A DNA stretch of 64,000 nucleotides from Misgurnus anguillicaudatus. Lineage: Eukaryota > Chordata > Actinopteri > Cypriniformes > Cobitidae. The notes beneath the pieces are model-generated. The model saw nothing but the letters and a program-made list of their open reading frames with translations, did not search any database and was not told where the DNA came from. Within the stretch, counting starts at the first letter, position 1. Each line of letters opens with the position of its first letter. Location: positions 186,001 through 250,000 of the forward strand of contig NC_073346.2 in assembly GCF_027580225.2 (NCBI RefSeq), given 5' to 3'. Below are positions 1-11,213 of the stretch, piece by piece. A program made the position numbers and the translations under genes.

Positions 1-769
1 AATTTGGTCATTTCCAGCCTTCGTACTTTAACGAACTCCTCCTAGAGATTTTATCAGATCGTCATCATATTTGGTCAATCTCATCTAAAGGCCTTTGCGA
101 TGTTAAATTGCAGAGCTTTTGACTTTTCGTTGGACGGTGTGTCCGTGGCGGCCTGACAAAGTTCAGCGTTTTCGCCATGAAACAGGAAGTTGTTATAACT
201 CAGGCATACAATGTCCAATCTGCCCCACACTTCACATGTTTGATAAGAGTCTTGGCCTGAACACATTTCAATGCCAATATTCAGCTTCAGTCCTAGCGCC
301 ACCTAGAGGTAGCAGGAAATGCCATGTTTTACGCTGTGATTTACTGCTCTTAGAAATTTAATAAAATCATCATCATATTTGGTAAGACTGATCTTAAGCC
401 CTTTGCAATGATAAATTGCGAAGATCTTGACTTTTCGTTGAAGGGCGTGTCCGTGGCAGCCTGGCAAAGTGTGATGTTTCACCATGAAACAGGAAGCTGT
501 TGTAATTCAGGCAAACATTATCCAATCTGCCCCAGACTTCACAAGTTTGATAAGGGTCCCTGCCTGAACACGTCAATATAACAATAATCAGGTACAGTCA
601 TAGCGCCACCTGCTGCACACAGGCGGTGTGGCACATCAATTTTCCTTTAAATATCCACCTATATTTACCCATTTAAATTCATATCCCCCTGGCTCACTGC
701 TTTACTAATGCTATAGGGTAGCGGTGCACATGCGTGCGAGGGCCCTTCCATCGCTGCTTGCAGCTTTAA
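1..769 (+). repeat. GH element E0, left-truncated
   Basis: The 5' part lies outside the window. The visible part starts inside the first monomer and has monomer junctions near 294 and 600. The tail hairpin GCTGCTTGCAGC is at 753-764. Bases 81-580 are nearly identical to 6063-6560, but the first 75 bases match 14990-15065 and 20685-20760 better, so the copy is a mosaic. Confidence 0.85.
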
Positions 770-1833
770 TTATTAGGGCCCGAGCACACCGGGGTGTGAG
801 GACCCTATTGTTCTTCAAGGAGTTATTATTATTTTTTTTCTTTTTCTCCGACTTCAGCGGGACTTTAGAGGGCCTAAACATACTCGAAAACTCATGAAAT
901 TTTGCACAGATGTCAAGAGTGATGAAAATTTACATGTGGTGTATGCTTTAGAATTAGGCGTGAGAAAATGGCTCTATAGCGCCACCTACAAATTTTCAAC
1001 GAAGCAGCCCTCGGACTGTGTTTGACGTACAATTACGAAATTCGGTACGCGTCTGTAGCATGACAAGACCTACAAAAAAGTCTCTTGGAGCGAAGCCGTA
1101 AACCAAACAGGAAGTCAGCTATTCTGAGTTATTTTTGTGATTTGGGCGCAGTTTTTGTCACTTCCAGGCGTCATACTTTAATCAACTCCTCCTACAATTT
1201 TGGTCGGATCATCTTCATATATGGTGAGTGTCATCTTAAGGCCTTTGTGAAGCTAAATTGCGAAGGATTTGACTCTACGTAAAAATTTGTGTCGGTTCTG
1301 GCCCGACAAATTTTGATGTTTTCCAATGAAACAGGAAGTTGCTGGAACTCATGCATACAGTGTCCGATCTGTCCCAAATTTCACATGATTGCTAAGAGTC
1401 CTGACCTGAACACATCTACATAACAATTTTCATTTATAGCCATAGCGCCACCAGCTGGCAACCTGAAGGAACATGTTTTAGCGCCACTTTCAAATATTGA
1501 ATGAAGCAGCCCTTGGACTGTGTTTAACTTACATGTACGAATTTCGGTATGCTCATGTATTATTACAAGCCCTACAAAAAAGTCTCTTGGAGCAACGCCC
1601 TAAACCAAACAGGAAGTCAGCTATTTTGAATTATTTCTCAGATTTTGGCTCAGTTTTTCTCATTTCCAGCAGTCATACTTTAACTAACTCCTCCTACAGT
1701 TTTCGTCGGATCATCATCATATTTGGCGAGTGTCATCTTAAGGCCTTTGTGATGCTAAATTGCGAAGGATTTGATTCTATATTAAAATTTGTGTCTATTT
1801 CGGCCAGCCAAAGTTTGATGTTTCGCTATGAAA

Positions 1834-2597
1834 CAGGTTGCTGGAACTCAGGCATACAGTGTCCGATCTGTCCCAAACTTCACATGATTGCTAAGAGTCA
1901 TGACCTGAACACATCTACATGTCAATAGTCACTTATGGTTATAGCGCCACCAGCTGGCAACAGGAAGTGACATGTTTACAATGATTATCCAATGTCTGAT
2001 CTGTCCCAAACTTCACATGATTAATAAGAGTCCTGGACTGAACACATCTACATGTCAATAGTCACTTATGGTTATAGCGCCACCAGCTGGCAACAGGAAG
2101 TGACATGTTTACAATGATTATCCAATGTCTGATCTGTCCCAAACTTCACATGATTAATAAGAGTCCTGGAGTGAACACATCTACATGTCATTAGTCACTT
2201 ATGGTTATAGCGCCACCAGCTGGCAACAGGAAGTGACATGTTTACAATGATTATCCAATGTCTGATCTGTCCCAAACTTCACATGATTAATAAGAGTCCT
2301 GGAGTGAACACATCTACATGTCAATAGTCACTTATGGTTATAGCGCCACCAGCTGGCAACAGGAAGTGACATGTTTACACTGATTATGCAATGTCCGATC
2401 TTTCCCTAACTTCACATGATTAATAAGAGTCCTGGACTGAACACATCTACATGTCAATAGTCACTTATGGTTATAGCGCCACCAGCTGACAACAGGAAGT
2501 GACATGTTTACACTGATTATGCAATGTCCGATCTTTCCCTAACTTCACATGATTAATAAGAGTCCTGGACTGAACACATCTACATGTCAATAGTCAC
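1834..2597 (+). repeat. 133-bp minisatellite, first array
   Basis: About five and a half copies of a 133-base unit. The anchor CTGGCAACAGGAAGTGACAT recurs at a spacing of 133 bases. Each unit holds one TAGCGCCACCAGCTGG motif and one ACAGGAAGTGACATG motif. Copies are highly similar, so homogenisation is recent. The array is cut by the hAT element at 2598. Confidence 0.9.
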
Positions 2598-3999
2598 CAG
2601 TGTTGGGCAAGTTACTAAAAAATTAGTAATTAGTTACAGTTACTAATTACTTCTTTTAAAAGTAACTGAATTACTCTACCGGTTACTGTATATCAAAAGT
2701 AATTAGTTACTTAGAAAAGTAACTTTTAAGTTACTTTTATGTCTGCTTTTTAAATGTAAATATGAACAGTACTGAACAGTCAAACAGTAAAATGATATGG
2801 ATGGGCTATTTTACACGTAAGACTCTAATATATCACATACTGTAGGAGCCTATTTTGCTTTAGATTCAACCTTTGAATATTTTTGTTAGAAATTATCTTA
2901 ATATTTAAACTTAGTTTATTTATGTATATCATTTAGACCATTTAGACAAATATTCTGCATGTTTACAAAAATATAAAATGTGTTAAAATTGTGTAGTGTC
3001 TCTTTAAAAATTTGGAGACAATTGTGTCAACATGTCAAATTTTCTAAAATAAATTATAATTTTTCTGATTTCATATTTATTTTAATAAGTTAGAAACGTC
3101 TCCGCTGTGTCCTGCTGACAGGCACGATGCGCGTGCAGCAGATGAGGCAAATTATGGGTCCTCCGAAGGTTAGACCGTCTCATTTCAGTTCTCTTCGCGA
3201 ACTTCTGAGCGCCTTGAATGGGCAAGTGCTCACCTTTTATTGCATGCTTAGTAGGGTGCAGCACTTGAATTGGAACACAGCTTGTGAAGCTTGCCACAGG
3301 GACTGCGCTCTTTGGTCATATATTGTTTGTTTTCTGTTGGATTTAAATGATACACAGGATTAAAGGAAGATATTTATTCAGAAAACGGAGTAGGCTACGT
3401 GGATTGTTTTGTCGGACGGACACAGAGCGAGTGGATTGTTTTGTCAGACGGACACAGAGCGAGTGGATTTTTTGTTCGGATACGGAGAGACTGAAACTAA
3501 AACTAAAAGCGAGCTCACACATACTATGGAGTTTTAACACGGGTGTACACCGCAGTGTGAATATTTTAGTGGAAACAACAATCGCGGATCGTTCTCTTCC
3601 ATGAAGCCGATGTAAACATCTAAGAATATATGATCATTTCTTAGATTTATTACCTTTGTGGACTACAAATGCAAGTTGATGTCATACTGCGATTGCTTGG
3701 TGAAGATAATTTACAAACATGAGACCGGATGGATTATGACTTGCGCACAATTTTTAAACAAAGGTATGTTGTCCCGTTTAGATTTTTCATGTTCATTCTA
3801 TATGCACTGTCAGCTATGATGAAGTGTAATGAATCATTGCGCCGCCAACTACAGTCCTGCGACGTCAGATATGTCTTGTCTATTTTTTACAAAATAGAGT
3901 AACGCGCGTAACGAACTCATTTAAATTTCAGTAATTGTAATTGCGTTACTTGATTTAAAAAAATAGTGGAGTTACAGTAACGCGTTACTCCCATCACTG
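2598..3999 (+). mobile_element. Non-autonomous hAT-like element
   Basis: The ends are CAGTGTTGGG at the left and CCCATCACTG at the right, near-perfect terminal inverted repeats. The sub-terminal regions are rich in GTAACT/AGTTAC, a layout common in fish hAT elements. The flanks carry an 8-base target duplication, ATAGTCAC (2590-2597) and ATAGCCAC (4000-4007), with one mismatch. The 1.4 kb interior has no transposase frame. It contains a short direct repeat around GGACACAGAGCGAGTGGAT (3417-3470). Confidence 0.88.
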
Positions 4000-4170
4000 A
4001 TAGCCACTTATGATGCCAATAGTCAGTTACGGCCATAGCGCCACCAGCTGGTAACAGGAAGTAACATGTTTACAATGATAATGCAATGTCGGATTTGTCC
4101 CAAACTTCACATGATTGATAAGAGTCCTGGACAGAACACATCTACGTGCCAATATTTACATGTAGTCACT

Positions 4171-4210
4171 CATACACACACACACTCGCTCACTCACTCT
4201 CTCTCTCTCA
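4171..4210. repeat. CA/CT microsatellite
   Basis: A short run of ACAC followed by CTCA/CTCT repeats near the 3' end of element E1. The corresponding place in E29 (49325-49354) has a longer pure CT run, so the tract belongs to the subfamily. Confidence 0.85.
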
Positions 4211-4420
4211 TGCTATCTTACACGATGCTACCTCGCTGTCATTTGTAATTAGCAACAGGAAATGTGGCACATTATACTACACTTTTAAATGGTTCACCTA
4301 TGTTTACATGCTTAAATGCCTATTTACTACTGTTCCCTTTAATTCTTCTCATGCCACGGCGTGGCGGTGTCAGGTGTGCGAGGGCCCTTCCATCACTGCT
4401 TGCAGTTTTAATTATTATTA

Positions 4421-4464
4421 GGGCCCGAGCACACCAGTGTGAGGACCCTATTGTTTTTGCTTCG

Positions 4465-4498
<34 letters not shown>

Positions 4499-5581
4499 CG
4501 TTTCTTCTCCGAAATGGATCGCATTTTTGAGGGGCTAAACATACTCGAAAACTCATGAAATTTTGCACACACGTCAGAAGTGGCGAAAATTTACATGTGG
4601 CATAGGCGCCAGAAGTGGGCGTGTAGAAATGGCTCGATAGCGCCACCTGCAAAATTTCAAAAGAACAGCCCCCCCACTACGAAAAACGTACAGATACGAA
4701 ATTTGGTAGGATCATCTATCACCCCAAGACCTACAAAAAAGTCTCTTGGAGCTAAGCTCTAAACCCCACAGGAAGTCGGCCATTTTGAATTTTTGCTGTG
4801 ATTTCTGTGCAAATTCTGGCATTTCCAGGCTTCGTACTTTAACGAACTCCTCCTAGAGATTTAATCTGATCATTATCATATTGGGTCAGTCTTATCTAAA
4901 GGCCTTTGCGATGTTAAATTGCGGAGATCTTGACTTTTCGTTGGAGGGTGTGTCCGTGGCGGCCTGACAAAGTTCGGCATTTTCGCCATGAAACAGGAAG
5001 TGGTTCTAACTCAGGCATTCAATGTCCAATCTGCCCCACACTTCACATGTTTGATAAGTGTCTTGACCTGAACACATTTCAATGCCAATATTCAGCTTCA
5101 GTCATAGCGCCACCTAGAGGTAGCAGGAAATGCCATGTTTTACACTGTGATTTACTGCTCTTAGAGATTTAATCAAATCATCATCATATTTGGTCAGACT
5201 GATGTTAAGCCCTTTGCGATGATAAATTGCGAAGATCTTGACTTTTCGTTGAAGGGCGTGTCCGTGGCAGCCTGGCAAAGTGTGATATTTCGCCATGAAA
5301 CAGGAAGCTGTTGTAATTCAGGCATACATTATCCGATCTGCCCCCGACTTCACACGTTTGTTAAGGGTCCCGGCCTGAACACATCAATTTAACAATAATC
5401 AGGTACAGTCATAGCGCCACCTACTGCACACAGGCGGTGTGGCACATAAATTTTCCTTTGAATATCCACCTATATTTACCCACTTTAATTCATATCCCCC
5501 TGGTTCACTGCTTTACTAATGGCCATAGGGTGGCGGTGCTCATGCGTGCGAGGGCCCTTCCATCGCTGCTTGCAGCTTTAA
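4421..5581 (+). repeat. GH element E2, single-body form (reference copy)
   Basis: A clean 1.16 kb copy. The short-form head is CACAC-CA-GTGTG, then TTTTTGCTTCG, about ten TTA units, and the body from about 4510. TAGCGCC junctions lie near 4637, 5104 and 5412. The composite ACAGGAAGTCGGCCATTTTG lies at 4770-4789. The tail hairpin is the G/C form. Nothing in it looks like a protein gene. Confidence 0.9.
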
Positions 5582-5584
5582 TTA

Positions 5585-6750
5585 GGGCCCGAGCACCGAG
5601 GAGCAGGCCAGAATGGCCTGCACCGTGGGTGCAAAGCCCTATTGTTTTTGCTTCGTTTATTATTATATTATTATTATTCCGTTTCTTCTCCAAAGTGAAT
5701 CGCATTTTTGAGGGCCTAAACATACTCGAAAACTCATGAAATTTTGCACACGCGTCAGAAGTGGCGAAAATTTACATGTGGTATAGGCGTCAGAAGTGGG
5801 CGTGTAGAAATGGCTCAATAGCGCCACCTGCAAAATTTCAAAAGAACAGCCCCCCCACTACGAAAAACGTACAGATACGAAATTTGGTAGGATCATCTAT
5901 CACCCCAAGACCTACAAAAAAGTCTCTTGGAACTAAGCTCTAAACCCCACAGGAAGTCGGCCATTTTGAATTTTCTCTGTCATTTTTTGACATTTCCAAG
6001 CGTCGTACTTTAACGAACTCCTCCTAGAGATTTAATCCGATCATCATCATATTTGGTCAATCTCATCTAAAGGCCTTTGCGATGCTAAATTGCGGAGCTT
6101 TTGACTTTTCATTGGAGGGCGTGTCCGTGGCGGCCTGACAAAGTTCAGCGTTTTCGCCATGAAACAGGAAGTTGTTATAACTAAGGCATACAATGTCCAA
6201 TCTGCCCCACACTTCACATGTTTGATAAGAGTCTTGGCCTGAACACATTTCAATGCCAATATTCAGCTTCAGTCCTAGCGCCACCTAGAGGTAGCAGGAA
6301 ATGCCATGTTTTACGCTGTGATTTACTGCTCTTAGAGATTTAATCAAATCATCATCATATTTGGTCAGACTGATCTTAAGCCCTTTGCAATGATAAATTG
6401 CGAAGATCTTGACTTTTCGTTGAAGGGCGTGTCCGTGGCAGCCTGGCAAAGTGTGATGTTTCACCATGAAACAGGAAGCTGTTGTAATTCAGGCATACAT
6501 TATCCAATCTGCCCCAGACTTCACAAGTTTGATAAGGGTCCCGGCCTGAACACGTCAATATAACAATAATCAGGTACAGTCATAGCGCCACCTGCTGCAC
6601 ACAGGCGTTGTGGCACATCAATTTTCTTTGAATATCCACCTATATTTACCCACTTTAATTCATATCCCCCTGGTTCACTGCTTTACTAATGCCATAGGGT
6701 AGCGGTGCACATGCGTGCGAGGGCCCTTCCATCGCTGCTTGCAGCTTTAA
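5585..6750 (+). repeat. GH element E3, single-body form
   Basis: The long-form head at 5585 (GCAGGCC-AGAAT-GGCCTGC) is followed by a TTA tract and the body near 5690. Bases 6063-6560 are almost identical to 81-580 at an offset of 5982 bases. It ends in a G/C tail hairpin. Confidence 0.88.
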
Positions 6751-8929
6751 TTATTATTTATTCTTCTTCTTCTCCAAAGTGAATCGCATTTTTGAGGGGC
6801 GAAACATGCTCGAAAACTCATGAAATTTTGCACACATGTCAGGAGTGGCGAAAATTTACATGTGGCATAGGCGCCAGAAGTGGGCGTGTAGAAATGGCTC
6901 GATAGCGCCACCTGCAAAATTTCAAGAGAACAGCCCCCCCACTACGAAAAACGTGCAGATACGAAATTTGGTAGGATCATCTATCACCCCAAGACCTACA
7001 AAAAAGTCTCTTGGAGCGAAGCTCTAAACCCAACAGGAAGTCCGCCATTTTGAATTTTTGCCTTGATTTTTGTGCAAATTTGGTCATTTCCAGCCTTCAT
7101 ACTTTAACGAACTCCTCCTACAGATTTAATCCGATCATCTTCATATTTGGTCAATCTCATCTAAAGGCCTTTGCGATGTTAAATTGCGGAGATCTTGACT
7201 TTTCGTCAGAGGGTGTGTCCGTGGCGGCCTGACAAATTTCGGCATTTTCGCCATGAAACAGGAAGTGGCTCTAACTCAGGCATACAATGTCCAATCTGCC
7301 CCACGCTTCATACGTTTGATAAGGGTCTTGGCCTGAACACATTTCAATGCCAATATTTAACTTCACTCATAGCGCCACCTAGAGGTAGGAGGAAATACCA
7401 TGTTTTATGCTCTGATTTACTGCTCTTAGAGATTTAATCAAATCATCATTATATGTGGTCTGACTGATGTTAAGCCCTTTTCCTTGATAAATTGCGAAGA
7501 TCTTGACTTTTCGTTGAAGGGCGTGTCCGTGGCGGCCTGGCAAAGTGTGATGTTTCGCCATGAAACAGGAAGTTGTTATAACTCAGGCATACAATGTCCG
7601 ATCTGCCCCTGACTTCACACGTTTGATAAGGGTCCAGGCCTGAACACATCAACATGGCATAATTCAGTAACACTCATAGCGCCACCTAGAGGCAGCAGGA
7701 AATACCATGTTTTACGCTGTGATTTACTGCTCTTAGATATTTAACCATATCAACATCATATTTCACCAGTGTAATCTCAAGACCTTGTGTGATGATAAAA
7801 AGCAACGACCTTGACTTTTCATTAAAGGGCGTGTCCGTGGCGGCCTCGCAAAGTATCGGTAAATGAATCGCATTTTTGACAGGCTAAACAAGCCCAAAAA
7901 GTCATAAAACGGTGCACACATGTCAGAAGTGGCGAAAATTTACATGTGGCATAGGCGCCAGAAGTGGGCGTGTAAAAATGGCTCGATAGCGCCACCTGCA
8001 AAATTTCAAGCGAACAGCCCCCCCGCTACGAAAAATGTACAGATACGAAATTTGGTAGGATCATCTATCACCCCAAGACCTACAAAAAAGTCTCTTGGAG
8101 CGAAGCTCTAAACTCCACAGGAAGTCGGCCATTTTGAATTTTTGCCTTGATTTTTGTGCAAATTTGGTCATTTCCAGGCTTCATACTGCAACAAACTCCT
8201 CCTACAGATTTAATCCGATCATCGTCATATTTGGTCGGTCTTATCTAAAGGCCTTTGTGATGCTAAATTGCAGAGATCTTGACTTTTCGTTGGAGGGTGT
8301 GTCCGTGGCGGGCTGCCAAATTTCGGCGTTTTCGCCATGAAACAGGAAGTGGCTCTAACTCAGGTATACAATGTCCAATCTGCCCCACGCTTCACATGTT
8401 TGATTAGGGTCTTGGCCTGAACAAATTTCAATGCCAATATTCAGCTTCAGTCATAGCGCCACCTAGAGGTAGCAGGAAATACCATGTTTTACGCTTTGAT
8501 TTAGTGCTCTTAGAGATTTAATCAAATCATCATCATATTTGGTTAGATTGATGTAAAGCCCTCTGCGGTGATAAATTGTGAATATCTTGACTTTTCGTTG
8601 AAGGGCGTGTCCGTGGCGGCCTGGCAAAGTGTGATGTTTCGCCATGAAACAGGAAGCTGTTGTAATTCAGACATACATTGTTCGATCTGCCCCAGACTTC
8701 ACATGTTTGATAAGGTTCTTGGCCTGAACACATTTCAATGCCAATATTCAGCTTCAGTCATAGCGCCACCTGCTGCACACAGGCGGTGTGGCACATCAGT
8801 TTCCCTTTGAATATCCACCTGTATTTACCCACTTTAATTCATATCCCCCTGGTTCACTGCTTTACTAATGCCATAGGGTAGCGGTGCACATGCGTGCGAG
8901 GGCCCTTCCATCGCTGCTTGCAGCTTTAA
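6751..8929 (+). repeat. GH element E4, headless double-body form
   Basis: The preceding tail runs straight into TTATTTATTCTTC and the body, with no head. A second body start (AATGAATCGCATTTTTGACA) lies at about 7863, with no tail or head between the two bodies. The first half closely resembles E26 (39445 on). Confidence 0.88.
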
Positions 8930-10017
8930 TTATTATTTATTCTTCTTCTTCTCCAAAGTGAATCGCATTTTTGAGGGGCGAAACATGCTCGAAAACTCAT
9001 GAAATTTTGCACACATGTCAGAAGTGGTGAAAATTTCCATGTGGCATAGGCGCCAGAAGTGGGCGTGTAGAAATGGCTCGATAGCGCCACCTGCAAAATT
9101 TCAAGAGAACAGCCCCCCCGCTACGAAAAACGTACAGATACGAAATTTGGTAGGATCACCCCAAGACCTACAAAAAAGTCTCTTGGAGCGAAGCTCTAAA
9201 CCCAACAGGAAGTCGGCCATTTTGAATTTTTGCCTTGATTTTTGTGCAAATTTGGTCATTTCCAGGCTTCATACTTTAACAAACTCCTCCTACAGATTTA
9301 ATCCGATCATCATCATATTTGGTCAATCTCATCTAAAGGCCTTTGCGATGTTAAATTGCGGAGATCTTGACTTTTCGTCAGAGGGTGTGTCCGTGGCGGC
9401 CTGACAAATTTCTGCATTTTCGCCATGAAACAGGAAGTGGCTCTAACTCAGGCATACAATGTCCAATCTGCCCCACGCTTCATACGTTTGATAAGGGTCT
9501 TGGCCTGAACACATTTCAATGCCAATATTCAACTTCACTCATAGCGCCACCTAGAGGTAGGAGGAAATACCATGTTTTACGCTGTGATTTACTGCTCTTA
9601 GAGATTTAATCAAATCATCATCATATTTGGTCTGACTGATGTTAAGCCTGTTGCGGTGATAAATTCCAAAGATCTTGACTTTTCGTTGAAGGGCGTGTCC
9701 GTGGCAGCCTGGCAAAGTGTGATGTTTCACCATGAAACAGGAAGCTGTTGTAATTCAGGCATACATTGTATGATCTTCTCCAGACTTCACACATTTGATA
9801 AGGGTCCCGGCCTGAACACGTCAATATAACAATAATCAGGTAGCGTCATAGCACCACCTGCTGCACACAGGCGGTGTGGCACATACATTTTTCTTTGAAT
9901 ATCCACCTATATTTACCCACTTTAATTCATATCCCCCTGGTTCACTGCTTTACTAATGCCATAGGTGGGCGGTGCTTATGCGTGCGAGGGCCCTTCCATC
10001 GCTGCTTGCAGCTTTAA
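8930..10017 (+). repeat. GH element E5, headless single-body form
   Basis: No head. The body starts near 8955 after TTATTCTTC. The first monomer carries a deletion of about eight bases near 9153 relative to E4. It closes with a G/C tail hairpin just before the head at 10021. Confidence 0.87.
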
Positions 10018-10020
10018 TTA

Positions 10021-11210
10021 GGGCCCGAGCACCGAGGAGCAGGCCAGAATGGCCTGCACCGTGGGTGCAAAGCCCTATTGTTTTTGCTCCGTTTATTATT
10101 ATTTTTCTTCTTCTTCTTCTTCTTCTTCTTCTTCTTCTTCTTCTTCTTCTCCGAAATGGATCGCATTTTTGAGGGCCTAAACATACCCGAAAACTCATGA
10201 AAATTTACACACGCGTCAGAAGTGGCGAAAATTTACATGTAGTATAGGTGTCAGAAGTGGGCGTATAAAAATGGCTCGATAGCGCCACCTGCAAAATTTC
10301 AAGAGAACAGCCCCCCCACTACGAAAAACATACAGATACGAAATTTGGTAGGGTTATCTATGACCCCAAGACCTTCAAAAAAGTCTCTTGGAGCTAAGCT
10401 CTAAACCCCACAGGAAGTCAGCCATTTAGAATTTTCTCTGTCATTTTTTGACATTTCCAAGCGTCGTACTTTAACGAACTCCTCCTAGAGATTTTATTAG
10501 ATCATCATCATATTTGGTCAATCTCATCTAAAGGCCTTTGCGATGTTAAATTGCGGAGCTTTTGACTTTTCGTTGGAGGGTGTGTCCGTGGCGGCCTGAC
10601 AAAGTTCAGCGTTTTCGCATGAAACAGGAAGTTGTTATAACTAAAGCATACAATGTCCAATTTGGCACACACTTCAAATGTTTGATAAGAGTCTTGGCCT
10701 GAACACATTTCAATGCCAATATTCAGCTTCAGTCATAGCGCCACCTAGAGGTAGCAGGAAATGCCATGTTTTACGCTGTGATTTACTGCTCTTAGAGATT
10801 TAATAAAATCATCATCATATTTGGTCAGACAGATTTTAAGCCCTTTGCGATGATAAATTGCGAAGATCTTGACTTTTCGTTAAAGGGCGTGTCCGTGGCA
10901 GCCTGGCAAAGTGTGATGTTTCACCATGAAACAGGAAGCTGTTGTAATTCAGGCATACATTGTTTGATCTACTCCAGACTTCACACGTTTGATAAGGGTC
11001 CCGGCCTGAACACTTCAATATAACAATAATCAGGTACCGTTATAGCGCCACCTGCTGCACACAGGCGGTGTGGCACATCAGTTTCCCTTTGAATATTCAC
11101 CTGTATTTACCCAATTTAATTCATACCCCCCGGTTTACTGCTTTACTAATGCCATAGGGTGGCGGTGCACATGCGTGCGAGGGCCCTTCCATCGCTGCTT
11201 GCAGCTTTAA
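10021..11210 (+). repeat. GH element E6, single-body form with long TTC tract
   Basis: A long-form head, then a short TTA tract and about fifteen TTC units (10108-10150), the longest uninterrupted TTC run I noticed in the array. Body from about 10152. The TTC/GAA run creates spurious poly-Leu and poly-Arg frames. Confidence 0.88.
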
Positions 11211-11213
11211 TTA

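Larger units (their letters stand above)
776..4411 (+). repeat. GH element E1, old minisatellite subfamily
   Basis: The head at 776 is the short form (CACACC-GG-GGTGTG). The body differs from the common type: it begins CTCCGACTTCAGCGGGAC near 846, as in E29. It carries a 133-bp minisatellite from about 1834, is interrupted by a hAT at 2598-3999, resumes at 4000, passes a CA/CT microsatellite (4171-4210), and ends with the A/T form of the tail hairpin (ACTGCTTGCAGT, 4394-4405). Confidence 0.85.

Noticed and set aside
1834..2597. Regularly spaced repeats resembling a CRISPR array
   Set aside because: The whole 133-base unit repeats, with no unique spacers, and the DNA is vertebrate.
2598..3999. 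hAT transposase gene inside the element
   Set aside because: The longest frames are under 90 codons with no hAT dimerisation or catalytic blocks; the element is non-autonomous.
4930..5172. Recurring 80-codon frame (also near 7195, 9367, 14018, 19698, 36768, 39889, 40963) and recurring 60-codon minus-strand frames
   Set aside because: They recur because the underlying repeat recurs. They are absent or broken in many copies, have no recognisable domain, and the same DNA is open in several frames on both strands.
10108..10150. Frames with poly-Leu, poly-Arg, poly-Ile or poly-Asn runs
   Set aside because: Direct translation of the TTA and TTC microsatellites in the element leader; not genes.
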